DNA of 64,000 bases. It comes from Actinoallomurus purpureus (lineage in GTDB: Bacteria > Actinomycetota > Actinomycetes > Streptosporangiales > Streptosporangiaceae). The notes beneath the pieces were generated by a model. That model did not search any database and had not been told where the DNA came from. It saw only the letters and a list, made by a program, of their open reading frames with translations. Position 1 is the first letter of the stretch, and the number at the start of each line of letters is the position of its first letter. Positions 8,061 to 16,149 of the stretch are shown here, piece by piece. Where the stretch lies: NCBI RefSeq assembly GCF_024055795.1, contig NZ_JAMXMY010000016.1:1-64000 (forward strand). The letters are read 5' to 3'. A program made the translations under genes and the position numbers.

Positions 8061-8249
8061 GAGATATGTGAGGCCGTCGCCCGCGAGATCGGCCTGGCGG
8101 CGTGGGATCGGCAGCCGGCGACCCGCGACCGGTGGCTCGGCGCCCTGGTCGATCACCCGATCCTCATCCAACGACCGATCATCACGGCCGACGACGGCAC
8201 CGCGGTCGTCGGCCGCTCTCCCGAGGCGGTCGGGTCCGTCCTGGAGTGA
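8061..8249 (+). pseudogene. ArsC/YfgD-like arsenate reductase fragment
   Basis: An open frame from 8061 to a TGA at 8247-8249 reads REIGLAAWDRQ, then ALVDHPILIQRPIITADDG, then AVVGRSPEAV. This matches the C-terminal half of ArsC-family reductases, whose hallmark is L-V-x-H-P-x-L-I-x-R-P-I. The frame starts right after a stop at 8058-8060, with no start codon and no N-terminal catalytic cysteine, so only about 60 codons survive. It is probably a decayed gene left behind the phosphotransferase gene. Confidence 0.65.
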
Positions 8250-8257
8250 ACCCGGCC

Positions 8258-8286
8258 GGGGTCCGTACGCTCCTCGCACGGACCCC
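8258..8286 (-). terminator. Stem-loop terminator candidate after the CHAP gene
   Basis: A 9-bp perfect stem (GGGGTCCGT, 8258-8266, with 8278-8286) and an 11-nt loop lie 14 bases past the CHAP gene stop. There is no clear U-tract on the minus strand, as is common in actinobacterial terminators. It may also serve the decayed ArsC side. Confidence 0.5.
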
Positions 8287-8299
8287 GTGGGGAACCGGT

Positions 8300-9022
8300 T
8301 CAGAAGTGGATGTAGTTCCCGACGCTGCTCGCGCTGATCGTCCGGGTGTCGTAGTTGTGCGCGCTGAGGTAGTTGTACTCCTCGATCAGGATGGTGCCGT
8401 CGCCGTTGACCCGGGCGACGTAGGCGACATGGCCGTACGTGCCGGAGTTCCACTGGGCGACGGCGCCGACCTTGGCGGTGTGGTCGACCTTGACCCCGGC
8501 GGACAGCGCGGCGTTGTCCCAGTTGATGGCGTTACCCCAGTGCACGCCCTGGTAGGAGTTGGTGAAGTCGACGCCGAGCCGCTGGCGGACCCGCCAGGCC
8601 GCGAACGAGACGCACTCCCGTTTGTAGAAGAGCCACGGGTCGGCCTCGCTCGATGAGTCGGACTTGTACGGGTAGTCGTCGGTGACCGTCTGGACGCACG
8701 GGGGCGCGACGGTGCCGTCCGAACCGGTGTAGATGTAGGCGTCCGTCACGTAGCCGGCCGGGCTCGTGATCTTGTCCCAGACGCTGCTGGTGCCGTACGT
8801 GCCGGTGACCGTGGTCCCGCGGGTCTGGCACGTGATGGCGACGCCCGCGCCGTCCGCCACGCTCCCCACCGTCGCGTAGCCGGTGCCCGCTCCGGAGTGC
8901 ACGGCCAGGGCCGTACCGCTGGTGTTGACCGTGCCGGTCGCCGCGTTCGCCGTGGAGACGCCCAGCATGATCGCGGCCACGCTCGCCACGACCGTCAGCC
9001 CACTTCGTCTGATCCAGGCCAC
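8300..9022 (-). CDS. Secreted SH3b-CHAP domain protein
   Basis: A 240-residue exported protein. The signal peptide covers about residues 1-27 (cleavage after ANA-A). A bacterial SH3-like domain (about 28-98) has the TGYATVGSVADGAGV and GYVTDAYI repeats. A C-terminal CHAP amidase/peptidase domain (about 120-240) has the catalytic Cys137 in RECVSFAAWR, His198 in YGHVAYV and the acidic ILIEEYN segment. CHAP domains cleave peptidoglycan cross-links, so remodelling of the organism's own wall, or an exported lysin, is likely. GTG start at 9022 with AGAAAGGGG upstream. No c-di-AMP riboswitch was seen in front of it. Confidence 0.9.
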   Translation of the reverse strand: MAWIRRSGLTVVASVAAIMLGVSTANAATGTVNTSGTALAVHSGAGTGYATVGSVADGAGVAITCQTRGTTVTGTYGTSSVWDKITSPAGYVTDAYIYTGSDGTVAPPCVQTVTDDYPYKSDSSSEADPWLFYKRECVSFAAWRVRQRLGVDFTNSYQGVHWGNAINWDNAALSAGVKVDHTAKVGAVAQWNSGTYGHVAYVARVNGDGTILIEEYNYLSAHNYDTRTISASSVGNYIHF

Positions 9023-9189
9023 ATCAGGCCCCTTTCTGGCGGAGGATCCCGAATCTGACGTTAGGTGACTAAATAACGGGCCGGAACCGGTGAATGTGAC
9101 AAATTAACGAAGCCGCGCTCGTAACCCGAATGCTTCCTCTGAGCGTCTCGACCCTCCTGCGTTCGAGGACGCGGAAGACCCTCGGCTCT

Positions 9190-10164
9190 TCAGGCGAGCC
9201 GGTTGGTCGCCGCGACCGGCTCCGGCGTGCGGGCGACATTGGTGCGGTGCTCGCGGGGGCTGATGCCGCGGACGCGTTTGAACGCGGTGCTCAGCGCGAA
9301 CGAGCTGCCGTACCCGACCCGCTCGGCGACCTGGCCGATGGTCAGGTCCGGATCGCGCAGCAGGTCGGCGGCGAGCGCGAGACGCCAGGCGGTGAGGTAG
9401 GCCATCGGGGACTCGCCGACCAGCGCGGCGAACCGGCGGGCCAGCGCCGCCCGGGAGACGTCGGTCGCGGCGGCCAGCTTCGCCACGGTCCACGGACGCT
9501 CCGGGGCGTCGTGCAGGAGCCGCAGGGCCGCGCCGACGATCGTGTCGTTCTGGGCGCGATACCAGGGCGGCGGGTCGGCCTCGGGCCGGGAGAACCAGGT
9601 GCGCAGGGCGGCGATCAGCAGCACGTCCAGGAGTCGGTCCAGGACGGCGTCCTGACCTGGCCGCTCCTTCACGATCTCCGCCGCGAGCAGCGGTACGAGA
9701 GGGGTGTCCCAGGCGCCGTTCCGGAGAACGACGAGCGGGGGCAGCGCGTCCAACAGCGGCCGGCAGATCTCGCTGAGCACCTGGTAGGTGCCCGTGACCA
9801 TGACGGTCGTGCCCTCGGCGGCGTTGCCCCAGGTGTGGACGCCGAGATCGCCCAGGTCCGAGAACGCGTCGCCGTCGGGGGTGGTGCAGCGCTGGCCGGG
9901 GTGGATGATCGCCTGAGGCGGCGTGGCCGGGTCGTCGGCGAAGGTGTACGGATCGGGGCCGCGCAGGATCGCGACATCGCCTGGCCCCAGCTCCGTCGCC
10001 CCACCGCCGTCGGGGATCACCCACGCCGTGCCGCGTACCGTCGCGACGAGCGTGAGCGGCGCCTCGTCCTGCACCCGCAGCGACCAGGGCGGTACGAGGG
10101 AGGAGCGGAGCAGGAACGCCCCGTGTGCACGGGGGCCGTTGAGCAGACCGGCGACGACGTCCAT
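9190..10164 (-). CDS. AraC-family regulator with N-terminal cupin domain
   Basis: A 324-residue transcription factor. The N-terminal cupin-type effector domain covers about residues 1-170 (DVVAGLLNGPRAHGAFLLRS). The C-terminal AraC/XylS double HTH shows DVSRAALARRFAALVGESP and a second helix pair at IGQVAERVGYGSSFALSTAF. The ATG at 10164 fits the usual N-terminus of the family, but an in-frame ATG at 10191 is possible. It is divergent from the RraA-like gene, its likely target; the shared region 10165-10444 includes an AT-rich AATTAAATAG stretch at 10192-10201. Confidence 0.85.
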   Translation of the reverse strand: MDVVAGLLNGPRAHGAFLLRSSLVPPWSLRVQDEAPLTLVATVRGTAWVIPDGGGATELGPGDVAILRGPDPYTFADDPATPPQAIIHPGQRCTTPDGDAFSDLGDLGVHTWGNAAEGTTVMVTGTYQVLSEICRPLLDALPPLVVLRNGAWDTPLVPLLAAEIVKERPGQDAVLDRLLDVLLIAALRTWFSRPEADPPPWYRAQNDTIVGAALRLLHDAPERPWTVAKLAAATDVSRAALARRFAALVGESPMAYLTAWRLALAADLLRDPDLTIGQVAERVGYGSSFALSTAFKRVRGISPREHRTNVARTPEPVAATNRLA

Positions 10165-10444
10165 GCCTTCCGAATGTAGACGAACGAACATGAATTAAAT
10201 AGCTTCGGCCATGGGCCGTCTCACGCTCCTGTACGGCGCGCACCGAGACGACCTGCGTCCCGCCGGCCGGCCCTCGGGATCGGCGGTCCCGTCGCATCGG
10301 CCGACCGCCCTCCACTCCCCGTACGACGCCGGGCCGGGTCCCGGCCGGCGCCTGTGAGACGCTGTTTCGCGGAGCACCGGCGGATACGACGGCGTCCGCC
10401 GTGCGGACGCATCGCCGCGTTCTGACCACCGAAAGGAACCACGG

Positions 10445-11152
10445 ATGGACCTTGAGGACCTCCGGAAGCGGTTCACGACGCTGACCACCGCCCACGTGGC
10501 GGACGCGTGCGTCCGCGCCGGGCTGCCGGTGCGCTGCGCGCCCGCGCCGATGACCTCTGTCGAACCCGGCGGCCGCCTGCTGGGGCGCGCGTGCCCCGCC
10601 CGGCATCTCGGCAGCGTCGACATCTTCCTGGAGGCGTTCGAAGGGGCCGCCCCGGGTGACGTGCTGGTGGTCGACAACGGCGGGCGTCTCGACGAGGCGT
10701 GCGTCGGCGACCTAGTGGTCCGCGAGGCCGAGACGGCCGGGCTGACCGGCATCGTGATCTGGGGTCTGCACCGCGACACCGCCGACATCCGGGCGATCGG
10801 GTTGCCGGTCTTCAGCCGGGGAGCGATCTCGACCGGACCCCTCAGCCTTCGCGACCGGCCGGCGGACGTGCTCGAGTCCGCCCCAGTGGGCGATCACGTC
10901 GTGACCCGCGAGGACCTGGTCCTGGGCGACGACGACGGCGTGCTGTTCGTCCCGGTCGCCGACGCCGCGCGCCTCTTCGACATCGCGGAGCGGATCCGCG
11001 ACACCGAGCGGAGGCAGGCCGAACGGATCCGCTCGGGCGTCTCCCTGCGCGAGCAGGTGGGCTTCGCCGCCTACCTCGCCGCCCACCGGGACAATCCGTC
11101 GCTGACGTTCCGCGAGCACCTGCGATCCGTAGGCGGCGCCATCGAGGAGTGA
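10445..11152 (+). CDS. RraA-family / HMG aldolase-like protein
   Basis: A 235-residue protein of the RraA-like superfamily (class II HMG/CHA aldolases, demethylmenaquinone methyltransferase-like). It shows TLTTAHVADACVRAGLP near the N-terminus, GDVLVVDNGG, and the core LDEACVGDLVVREAE with the GIVIWGLHRDTADI loop, where family members carry metal and substrate residues. Members cleave 4-hydroxy-4-methyl-2-oxoglutarate or act as RNase E modulators; the reaction here is not clear. Ribosome-binding site GAAAGGAA before the ATG at 10445. It is probably controlled by the divergent AraC protein. Confidence 0.8.
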   Translation: MDLEDLRKRFTTLTTAHVADACVRAGLPVRCAPAPMTSVEPGGRLLGRACPARHLGSVDIFLEAFEGAAPGDVLVVDNGGRLDEACVGDLVVREAETAGLTGIVIWGLHRDTADIRAIGLPVFSRGAISTGPLSLRDRPADVLESAPVGDHVVTREDLVLGDDDGVLFVPVADAARLFDIAERIRDTERRQAERIRSGVSLREQVGFAAYLAAHRDNPSLTFREHLRSVGGAIEE

Positions 11153-11188
11153 CGGCGCCTTGGGCACGCCGGTCCGCAGCGCCGTAAA

Positions 11189-11308
11189 CCGGGGTGAAGA
11201 CGGCACGATGGCGGTGTTACCGTTCCGGGGCCGGCCGCGGGACTCCGGTGCGACTTCCGGAACCCGCCTGTGAAGCGAAGATTCGCAGCTCGTGCCCCCA
11301 CTCCCCGG
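11189..11308 (+). ncRNA. Possible structured RNA upstream of the Ro60-like gene
   Basis: About 120 bases closed by two helices: 11189-11194 with 11303-11308 (6 bp), and 11202-11208 with 11290-11296 (7 bp, GGCACGA/TCGTGCC), separated by an internal loop. Inside lie GTTCCGG (11222-11228) with CCGGAAC (11257-11263), a T-loop-like CCGG-TGCGACTT-CCGG hairpin (11245-11260), and a GCGA/TCGC hairpin at 11275-11286. It ends 29 bases before the GTG of a Ro60-like gene, so a Y-RNA-like partner is one idea. GGGA...CCGGTGCGA...CCCGCC-TGTGA also recalls a cobalamin riboswitch core, but the 3' conserved block is missing. GC-rich chance folding is possible. Confidence 0.3.
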
Positions 11309-11337
11309 CCGGCCTCCCCCACCGGAAGGCTCACACC

Positions 11338-12768
11338 GTGACGCGTGACGAGACCGGCGCGGACCTGATCGCCGCGGAGGACGTCCTGCTGTTCGTCAAC
11401 GCGGCGATCACGTCGACCGGCCAGCGTGAGTTCCACTCCGGCGCGGACGAGCAGAGCCTCTCGCTGGACTTCCTGCATCACTACCTTCTCGGCAATTACC
11501 GCGACCTGTACGCCGCGACGCTCGCCCTGGACGTCAACGACCACAACGCGGTACTCATCGCGCGGAACCTCCTGGTCACGACGGCCGAGGCGACCCCCGA
11601 GCAGCGCCGTGCCGAGGGCAGGCTGATCGCCCGGCGGCTCGCCCTGCTGCCTCCGCAGCGGGTGTACGGGCTGTTCCGGGAGCTGCGCCGCGCCCGCGTC
11701 AACAACCGGCGGACCCGGGCGATCATGCGGGACTGGCTGGCCGCCCGTCCCGACCCGGCGTTCGACGCGGTGAAGTACCGCTCCGCGGTCAAGGACGTGA
11801 CCCGGCACGCGCACCTGGCACCGGCCGGGGAACTGGGCCCCTTCCTGTTCACCCCGCACCGGCCCGCCGTCTACACGACACCGATCCTGGAGACCTGGCG
11901 ACGCGCCCACTACGAGCGGGCCGCGCTGTACGACCTGCCGTACACGGTGGCGGAGGGATTCGCCGCCCGGCACGGCATCGCGCGCGGAACGTTCCTGGAG
12001 CGGATCGCGCCCCGGCTCACCCGGCTGGAACGGCTGCGCCTGCAGGAGTCCGCGCGTGACCTGGGGGCCGACGCGGTACGAGCCGACCTGACCACGATGC
12101 CGCTGACCCGGCTGGCGTCGTACGTGCTCGCCCTCTCCCTGGAGGACCGGCGGAGCCGCCGCGCCGAGCTGACGTCGGCGCTGCGTGCGGCGGCCCGCCG
12201 TACGGCCGGCGAGCAGGCCGGACGCTGGGGAACCGTGGCGGCGGTGCTCGACGACAGCTTCTCGGCGTACGGCTCGGGGCAGAAGCGTCGCCGGCCGCTC
12301 GCGGTCGCGCTGGCCTGCCACTTCCTACTGGAGGCGCTGGCCGCCGAGTACACGCCGCTGTGGCTGTCGGGCCGGTCCGACGCGCTGGATGTCCGGCCGT
12401 ACGGGCCGACGCCGCTCGGCGAGAGGATCCTCGACGGCCTGGAGCTCGGCCCGGATCGCCTCGTCATCGTCTCCGACGGGTGGGACAACGCACCGCCGGG
12501 ACTGGCCGGTGAGGTGCTGCGGATCTGGCGCACCCGGCTCGACCCCTCCCACGCCTGCGGCATCGTCCACCTCAACCCGGTGTACGACGCTGCCGACTTC
12601 GACGTGCGGCGGCTGGCACCGGCCGTCCCGACCGCCGGCATCCGTGACGCGGAGACCCTGGTCGCGCTGGTGGAGCTGGCGCAGTTCGCGGAGGGCCGTA
12701 CGGGCCTCGCGGAGCTGCGCGCCCATCTGGCGCAGCGCGTCGAGGACTTCCTCCGGGAGGACACGTGA
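11338..12768 (+). CDS. Ro60/TROVE-like protein (helical repeats + vWA domain)
   Basis: A 476-residue protein. GTG at 11338 is chosen because GGAAGG sits 9 bases upstream and homology-like sequence starts there. Residues about 1-295 are all-helical repeats resembling the HEAT ring of Ro60 (VKYRSAVKDVTRHAHLAPA recalls the Ro60 ring motif). Residues about 298-440 look like a vWA domain with a full MIDAS: D305-D-S307-F-S309, T358 in GPTPLGER, and D380 in VIVSDGWDNAP, followed by CGIVHLNPVYDA and TAGIRDAETL. Ro60 binds misfolded RNA and Y RNAs; bacterial homologues act in RNA quality control or stress. The gene is coupled through a mini-ORF to the ARPP-2-like gene. Confidence 0.65.
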   Translation: MTRDETGADLIAAEDVLLFVNAAITSTGQREFHSGADEQSLSLDFLHHYLLGNYRDLYAATLALDVNDHNAVLIARNLLVTTAEATPEQRRAEGRLIARRLALLPPQRVYGLFRELRRARVNNRRTRAIMRDWLAARPDPAFDAVKYRSAVKDVTRHAHLAPAGELGPFLFTPHRPAVYTTPILETWRRAHYERAALYDLPYTVAEGFAARHGIARGTFLERIAPRLTRLERLRLQESARDLGADAVRADLTTMPLTRLASYVLALSLEDRRSRRAELTSALRAAARRTAGEQAGRWGTVAAVLDDSFSAYGSGQKRRRPLAVALACHFLLEALAAEYTPLWLSGRSDALDVRPYGPTPLGERILDGLELGPDRLVIVSDGWDNAPPGLAGEVLRIWRTRLDPSHACGIVHLNPVYDAADFDVRRLAPAVPTAGIRDAETLVALVELAQFAEGRTGLAELRAHLAQRVEDFLREDT

Positions 12769-12836
12769 CCGAGCGAAGCGAGGGAACCAAAAAGCACAGC
12801 ACCCTGGTCACGGGGCCGACGAAGGAGGTCCCGTGA
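12765..12836 (+). CDS. Coupling mini-ORF (repeated intergenic cassette, copy 1)
   Basis: A 23-codon frame (starting V-T-E-R-S-E-G-T-K-K) whose GTG overlaps the stop of the Ro60-like gene as GTGA, and whose TGA overlaps the GTG of the next gene as GTGA. It carries its own strong Shine-Dalgarno, GACGAAGGAGG, near the end. Nearly the same DNA separates paaZ and paaA at 22157-22225. It may be a translational coupler rather than a functional peptide. Confidence 0.5.
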   Translation: MTERSEGTKKHSTLVTGPTKEVP

Positions 12837-13978
12837 CCGATCTGTCCCTGAACGGACTCGCCACCCGCCCGTCGCAGGTGTGGGGCGGGGTGCGGCTCGT
12901 TCCGCTCGTCCGCGACGAGCCGATCGAGGACCTGCGGCTCGACGCCCAGGTGTACGACGCCGACGTGGGAGTGGTCGCGGTCGGCCCGCGGATCGCCTAC
13001 TGCTCCTACATCCCACACGGCTTCGTGGCGACGTGGGCGGATGACGGCACGCCGGCCGCGGCGTACGGCACCCAGTTGCGGAACCCCGCGGACCGCGACC
13101 GCGCACCCGCCCGGATGCCGCTGCGGTTCCACCACCGGATGGCGCGGCGGGTCGACAAGAACCGGCTGCGCTTCCTCCCTCTGCACCTGGCGCTCGAGGG
13201 CTACCTGGCGCTGCACTTCGGCGGGCCGGAGATCGCGTGGGAGGAGTGGTCGCAGCAGGCGATCCGCCGCGGGCTGTCGCCGCGTGTGGAGGAGGCGTAC
13301 ACGGGCGCCGCGGTCCGGGGACTGGCCGACGCCCTGCGGGTGTTCGAGATCCATCCGGGCCAGTGCGGGGTCCTCGTCTACGTCGCGGACGCGCTCGCCG
13401 CAGCGTTCGTGGTGCCGCACCCGGATGACTACCGCGCCCTCCACTCGACCCTGGTCCACGACCTGTACGGCGAGCTGATCTACCACTACGCGATGCTCGG
13501 CGGGCCGGTGCCCGCCTTCAAGGCGCGCATCGCGGACACGACGGTGCGTTCGCTCGCCGATCTGCGGGCCGCGGCCGCCGCGCAGCGGGACGAGTGGGCG
13601 ACCTTCCACGACGAGGTCATGGCGGGCGGGCTGCTCAGCGGCGACTACACGTACGAGTACGTCCAGGAGGTGGGGCCGTACCGCCTGTCCCGGCTCATGC
13701 CGTCCTTCGAGCGGCAGCGGGACAACCACATCGGCGAGCTCATCGACGACGACGCCGGGCGGCTCGCGTACCTCAAGACGTTCCGGCTGTCGGAGAACCA
13801 GGTCCGGCGCGGCCACCTGCTGACCCGGTTGGCCGCGGGTGACTGGCGGCTGTCCACGACGGCCGCCGCGATGGGCGTCACCGAGTTCGAGCTCGTCCGG
13901 CGGATCGAGGCCGCCGGCTTCGGGTACCTGCTCCGCCAGGATCTCCGCGACCACTACCGCGCCCGGGCCCGCCGGTGA
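12833..13978 (+). CDS. ARPP-2-like domain protein, partner of the Ro60-like protein
   Basis: A 381-residue soluble protein; GTG at 12833 with GAAGGAGG seven bases upstream. The N-terminal block (QVWGGVRLVPLVRDEPIEDL, then AYCSYIPHGFVATW) matches, as I recall it, the ARPP-2 family, named for association with ADP-ribosylglycohydrolase and rhodanese-phosphatase proteins in putative conflict or RNA-repair loci. The middle is helical; the C-terminus (STTAAAMGVTEFELVRRIEAAGF) looks like an HTH-like segment. It is translationally coupled to the Ro60-like gene, so the two products probably act together. The molecular activity is unknown. Confidence 0.55.
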   Translation: MTDLSLNGLATRPSQVWGGVRLVPLVRDEPIEDLRLDAQVYDADVGVVAVGPRIAYCSYIPHGFVATWADDGTPAAAYGTQLRNPADRDRAPARMPLRFHHRMARRVDKNRLRFLPLHLALEGYLALHFGGPEIAWEEWSQQAIRRGLSPRVEEAYTGAAVRGLADALRVFEIHPGQCGVLVYVADALAAAFVVPHPDDYRALHSTLVHDLYGELIYHYAMLGGPVPAFKARIADTTVRSLADLRAAAAAQRDEWATFHDEVMAGGLLSGDYTYEYVQEVGPYRLSRLMPSFERQRDNHIGELIDDDAGRLAYLKTFRLSENQVRRGHLLTRLAAGDWRLSTTAAAMGVTEFELVRRIEAAGFGYLLRQDLRDHYRARARR

Positions 13979-14141
13979 TCCGGCGAGCCCAGCGCGCGCT
14001 CATGCCTCGCCGAACACACCGGCGCCCAGACTCCCCCGGCTGATCTCCCACATCCAGGCCCGCTATCGGCCGCTCGACCCGCGGTGCCAGTGGGTCCCGG
14101 CCCCCGACCGGGCCCTGTTCACCGCATCCGCACAGCGTTGA

Positions 14142-16091
14142 TCACAGGTCGACCTGGGTGCCCATGACCACCGTGCGCGCCTCGGGGAGGCAGAAGTACT
14201 CCGCCGGGCTGGCGGCGTTGTGCGCCAGCGCGAGGAACAGCTTCTTCTGCCACTGGTGCATCCCCGGCGCCTGCGTGAACCGCAGCGTCCCCCGCGACAG
14301 GAAGTAGGACGCACCGTCCGGGTCGATGTCGAACTCGGTGCCCGGTGGCGCGGGCCGGGACGCCGCCAGGCGCAGGGCGGCGGGGATGTCCTGCTCGTCC
14401 TGGAACCCGTACCGCGCGGTGAGATGGAAGATGCCGTCGTCGTGGTAGCCGAGGTCGTCGATGCTGATCCGCTCCGCCGCGGGGATGTGCGGAACATTCT
14501 CGTTCGTCACCGAGACGATCACCACGCGCTCGTGCACCACGTGGTTGTGGTCGAGGTTGGCCCGCAGGGCGAGCGGAGTGGTCTTCTTCCCCGGGTGCGG
14601 GAACACCGCCGTGCCCGGCACCCGCGTCACCTGCATCTCGTGGATCTTCTCGATGAACTCCGGCAGCGGGCCCTCCTTCTCGGCGCGGCGGGCCGTCACG
14701 ATCTCGCGGCCCCGCTCCCACGTCTTCATGATCGTGAACACCGAGATCGCGATCAGCAGGGGCAGCCAGCCGCCGTGCGTGACCTTGGTCAGGTTGGCCG
14801 CGAAGTAGGTGACCTCCGCGCCGCCGATCACGACCGCGAAGACCACCAGCCGCCACGCCGGCCAGTCCCAGTGCGCCCGCGCGACCACCAGGAAGAGCAC
14901 GGTGGTGATGATGAGAGTCCCGGTGACCGCCACTCCGTACGCCGTCGCCAGGTGCTCGGAGGAGCGGAAGCCGAGCATCAGCGCCAGCACGCCGGCGAAC
15001 AGGATCCAGTTGACGGCGGGGACGTACACCTGCCCGATCTCCCGCGCCGAGGTGTGCCGGATCCGCACGTACGGCAGGAACCCCAGCCGCACGGCCTGCC
15101 GGGACACCGAGAACGCACCGGTGATCACGGCCTGGGAGGCGATCACCGTGGCCGCCGTCGCCAGGATCACCATCGGAAGCCGCGCCCAGCTCGGCAGCAG
15201 CAGGAAGAACGGGCTGGCGACGCTCTTGGGGTCGCGCAGGATCAGCGCGCCCTGGCCGAGATAGTTCAGCGTCAGCGCGGGGAAGACGACGGCGAACCAG
15301 GCACGCCGGATCGGCCGGCGGCCGAAGTGGCCCATGTCGGCGTACAGCGCCTCCGCACCCGTGATCGACAGGACCACCGCGCCCATCGCGATGAACGCGA
15401 TGTACGGGTGCTCCAGCAGGAACGCGCCGGCGTACGTCGGGGACAGCCCGAGGAGGATGCCCGGCTTCCGGATCACCTCGCCGATCCCGGCGGCGGCGAT
15501 CGCCACGAACCACAGCACCATGACCGGGCCGAACAGGCTTCCGACACGGTGCGTGCCCCACCGCTGCCCCAGGAACAGCAGCGCCAGGATGCTCGCCGAG
15601 ATCGGCAGGATCAGGTGCGAGACGGCGGGCGTGGACACCTTCAGGCCCTCGACCGCCGACAGCACCGAGATCGCCGGCGTGATGACGCTGTCGCCGTAGA
15701 ACAGCGAGGCCCCGAACACACCGAGGGCCATCGCCAGCGCCGCCCTGCCGCGCACGTTGCCGAGCACGCGTCGGACCAGGGCGGCAAGTGCCATCACCCC
15801 GCCCTCGCCGTCGTTGTCGGCTCGCAGGATGAACGTCACGTACTTCACCGACACGATCAGCGTGACCGACCAGAACACCATCGAGATCACGCCGTACACG
15901 TCGCCGCTCGTGGGGCGGACGGCCCCGTTGTCGATGCTGAACACCGTCTGCAGGGCGTACAGCGGGCTGGTGCCGATGTCGCCGTACACGACCCCGAGGG
16001 CACCGAGCATCAGCGCCCACAGCCCCGACCGGTGCCCGGACGAGGCCGGCTCGGAATCGGACGGGGCGTCTCGCAGCGCGGAGTCGGTCAT
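14142..16091 (-). CDS. kup: Kup-family potassium uptake protein
   Basis: A 649-residue membrane protein, full length for the family. The N-terminal signature GVVYGDIGTSPLYALQ is followed by 12 predicted TM segments (including SLFYGDSVITPAISVLSAVE and GAVVLSITGAEALYADMGHFG), then a soluble C-terminal domain ending in LPEARTVVMGTQVDL. Kup proteins import K+ with protons. The gene is monocistronic in appearance: the next gene upstream on the same strand (FGGY kinase) ends 58 bp away and is functionally unrelated. Confidence 0.95.
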   Translation of the reverse strand: MTDSALRDAPSDSEPASSGHRSGLWALMLGALGVVYGDIGTSPLYALQTVFSIDNGAVRPTSGDVYGVISMVFWSVTLIVSVKYVTFILRADNDGEGGVMALAALVRRVLGNVRGRAALAMALGVFGASLFYGDSVITPAISVLSAVEGLKVSTPAVSHLILPISASILALLFLGQRWGTHRVGSLFGPVMVLWFVAIAAAGIGEVIRKPGILLGLSPTYAGAFLLEHPYIAFIAMGAVVLSITGAEALYADMGHFGRRPIRRAWFAVVFPALTLNYLGQGALILRDPKSVASPFFLLLPSWARLPMVILATAATVIASQAVITGAFSVSRQAVRLGFLPYVRIRHTSAREIGQVYVPAVNWILFAGVLALMLGFRSSEHLATAYGVAVTGTLIITTVLFLVVARAHWDWPAWRLVVFAVVIGGAEVTYFAANLTKVTHGGWLPLLIAISVFTIMKTWERGREIVTARRAEKEGPLPEFIEKIHEMQVTRVPGTAVFPHPGKKTTPLALRANLDHNHVVHERVVIVSVTNENVPHIPAAERISIDDLGYHDDGIFHLTARYGFQDEQDIPAALRLAASRPAPPGTEFDIDPDGASYFLSRGTLRFTQAPGMHQWQKKLFLALAHNAASPAEYFCLPEARTVVMGTQVDL

Positions 16092-16149
16092 GTGACCATA
16101 GGTACCGGACCCGTACGACGGTGGCCATCAGCGGGGTCGGCGTTCCGCG

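Noticed and set aside
8830-9110. c-di-AMP (ydaO) riboswitch before the CHAP gene
   Set aside because: Such switches are common before actinobacterial wall hydrolase genes, but the conserved motifs were not found in the sequence upstream of 9022.
11209-11296. Cobalamin riboswitch
   Set aside because: GGGA-CCGGTGCGA-CCGG-CCCGCC-TGTGA resembles its core, but the 3' GCCAGGANAC-type block and the 5' partner helix are missing and the downstream gene is not B12-related. Kept only as an unassigned structured RNA.
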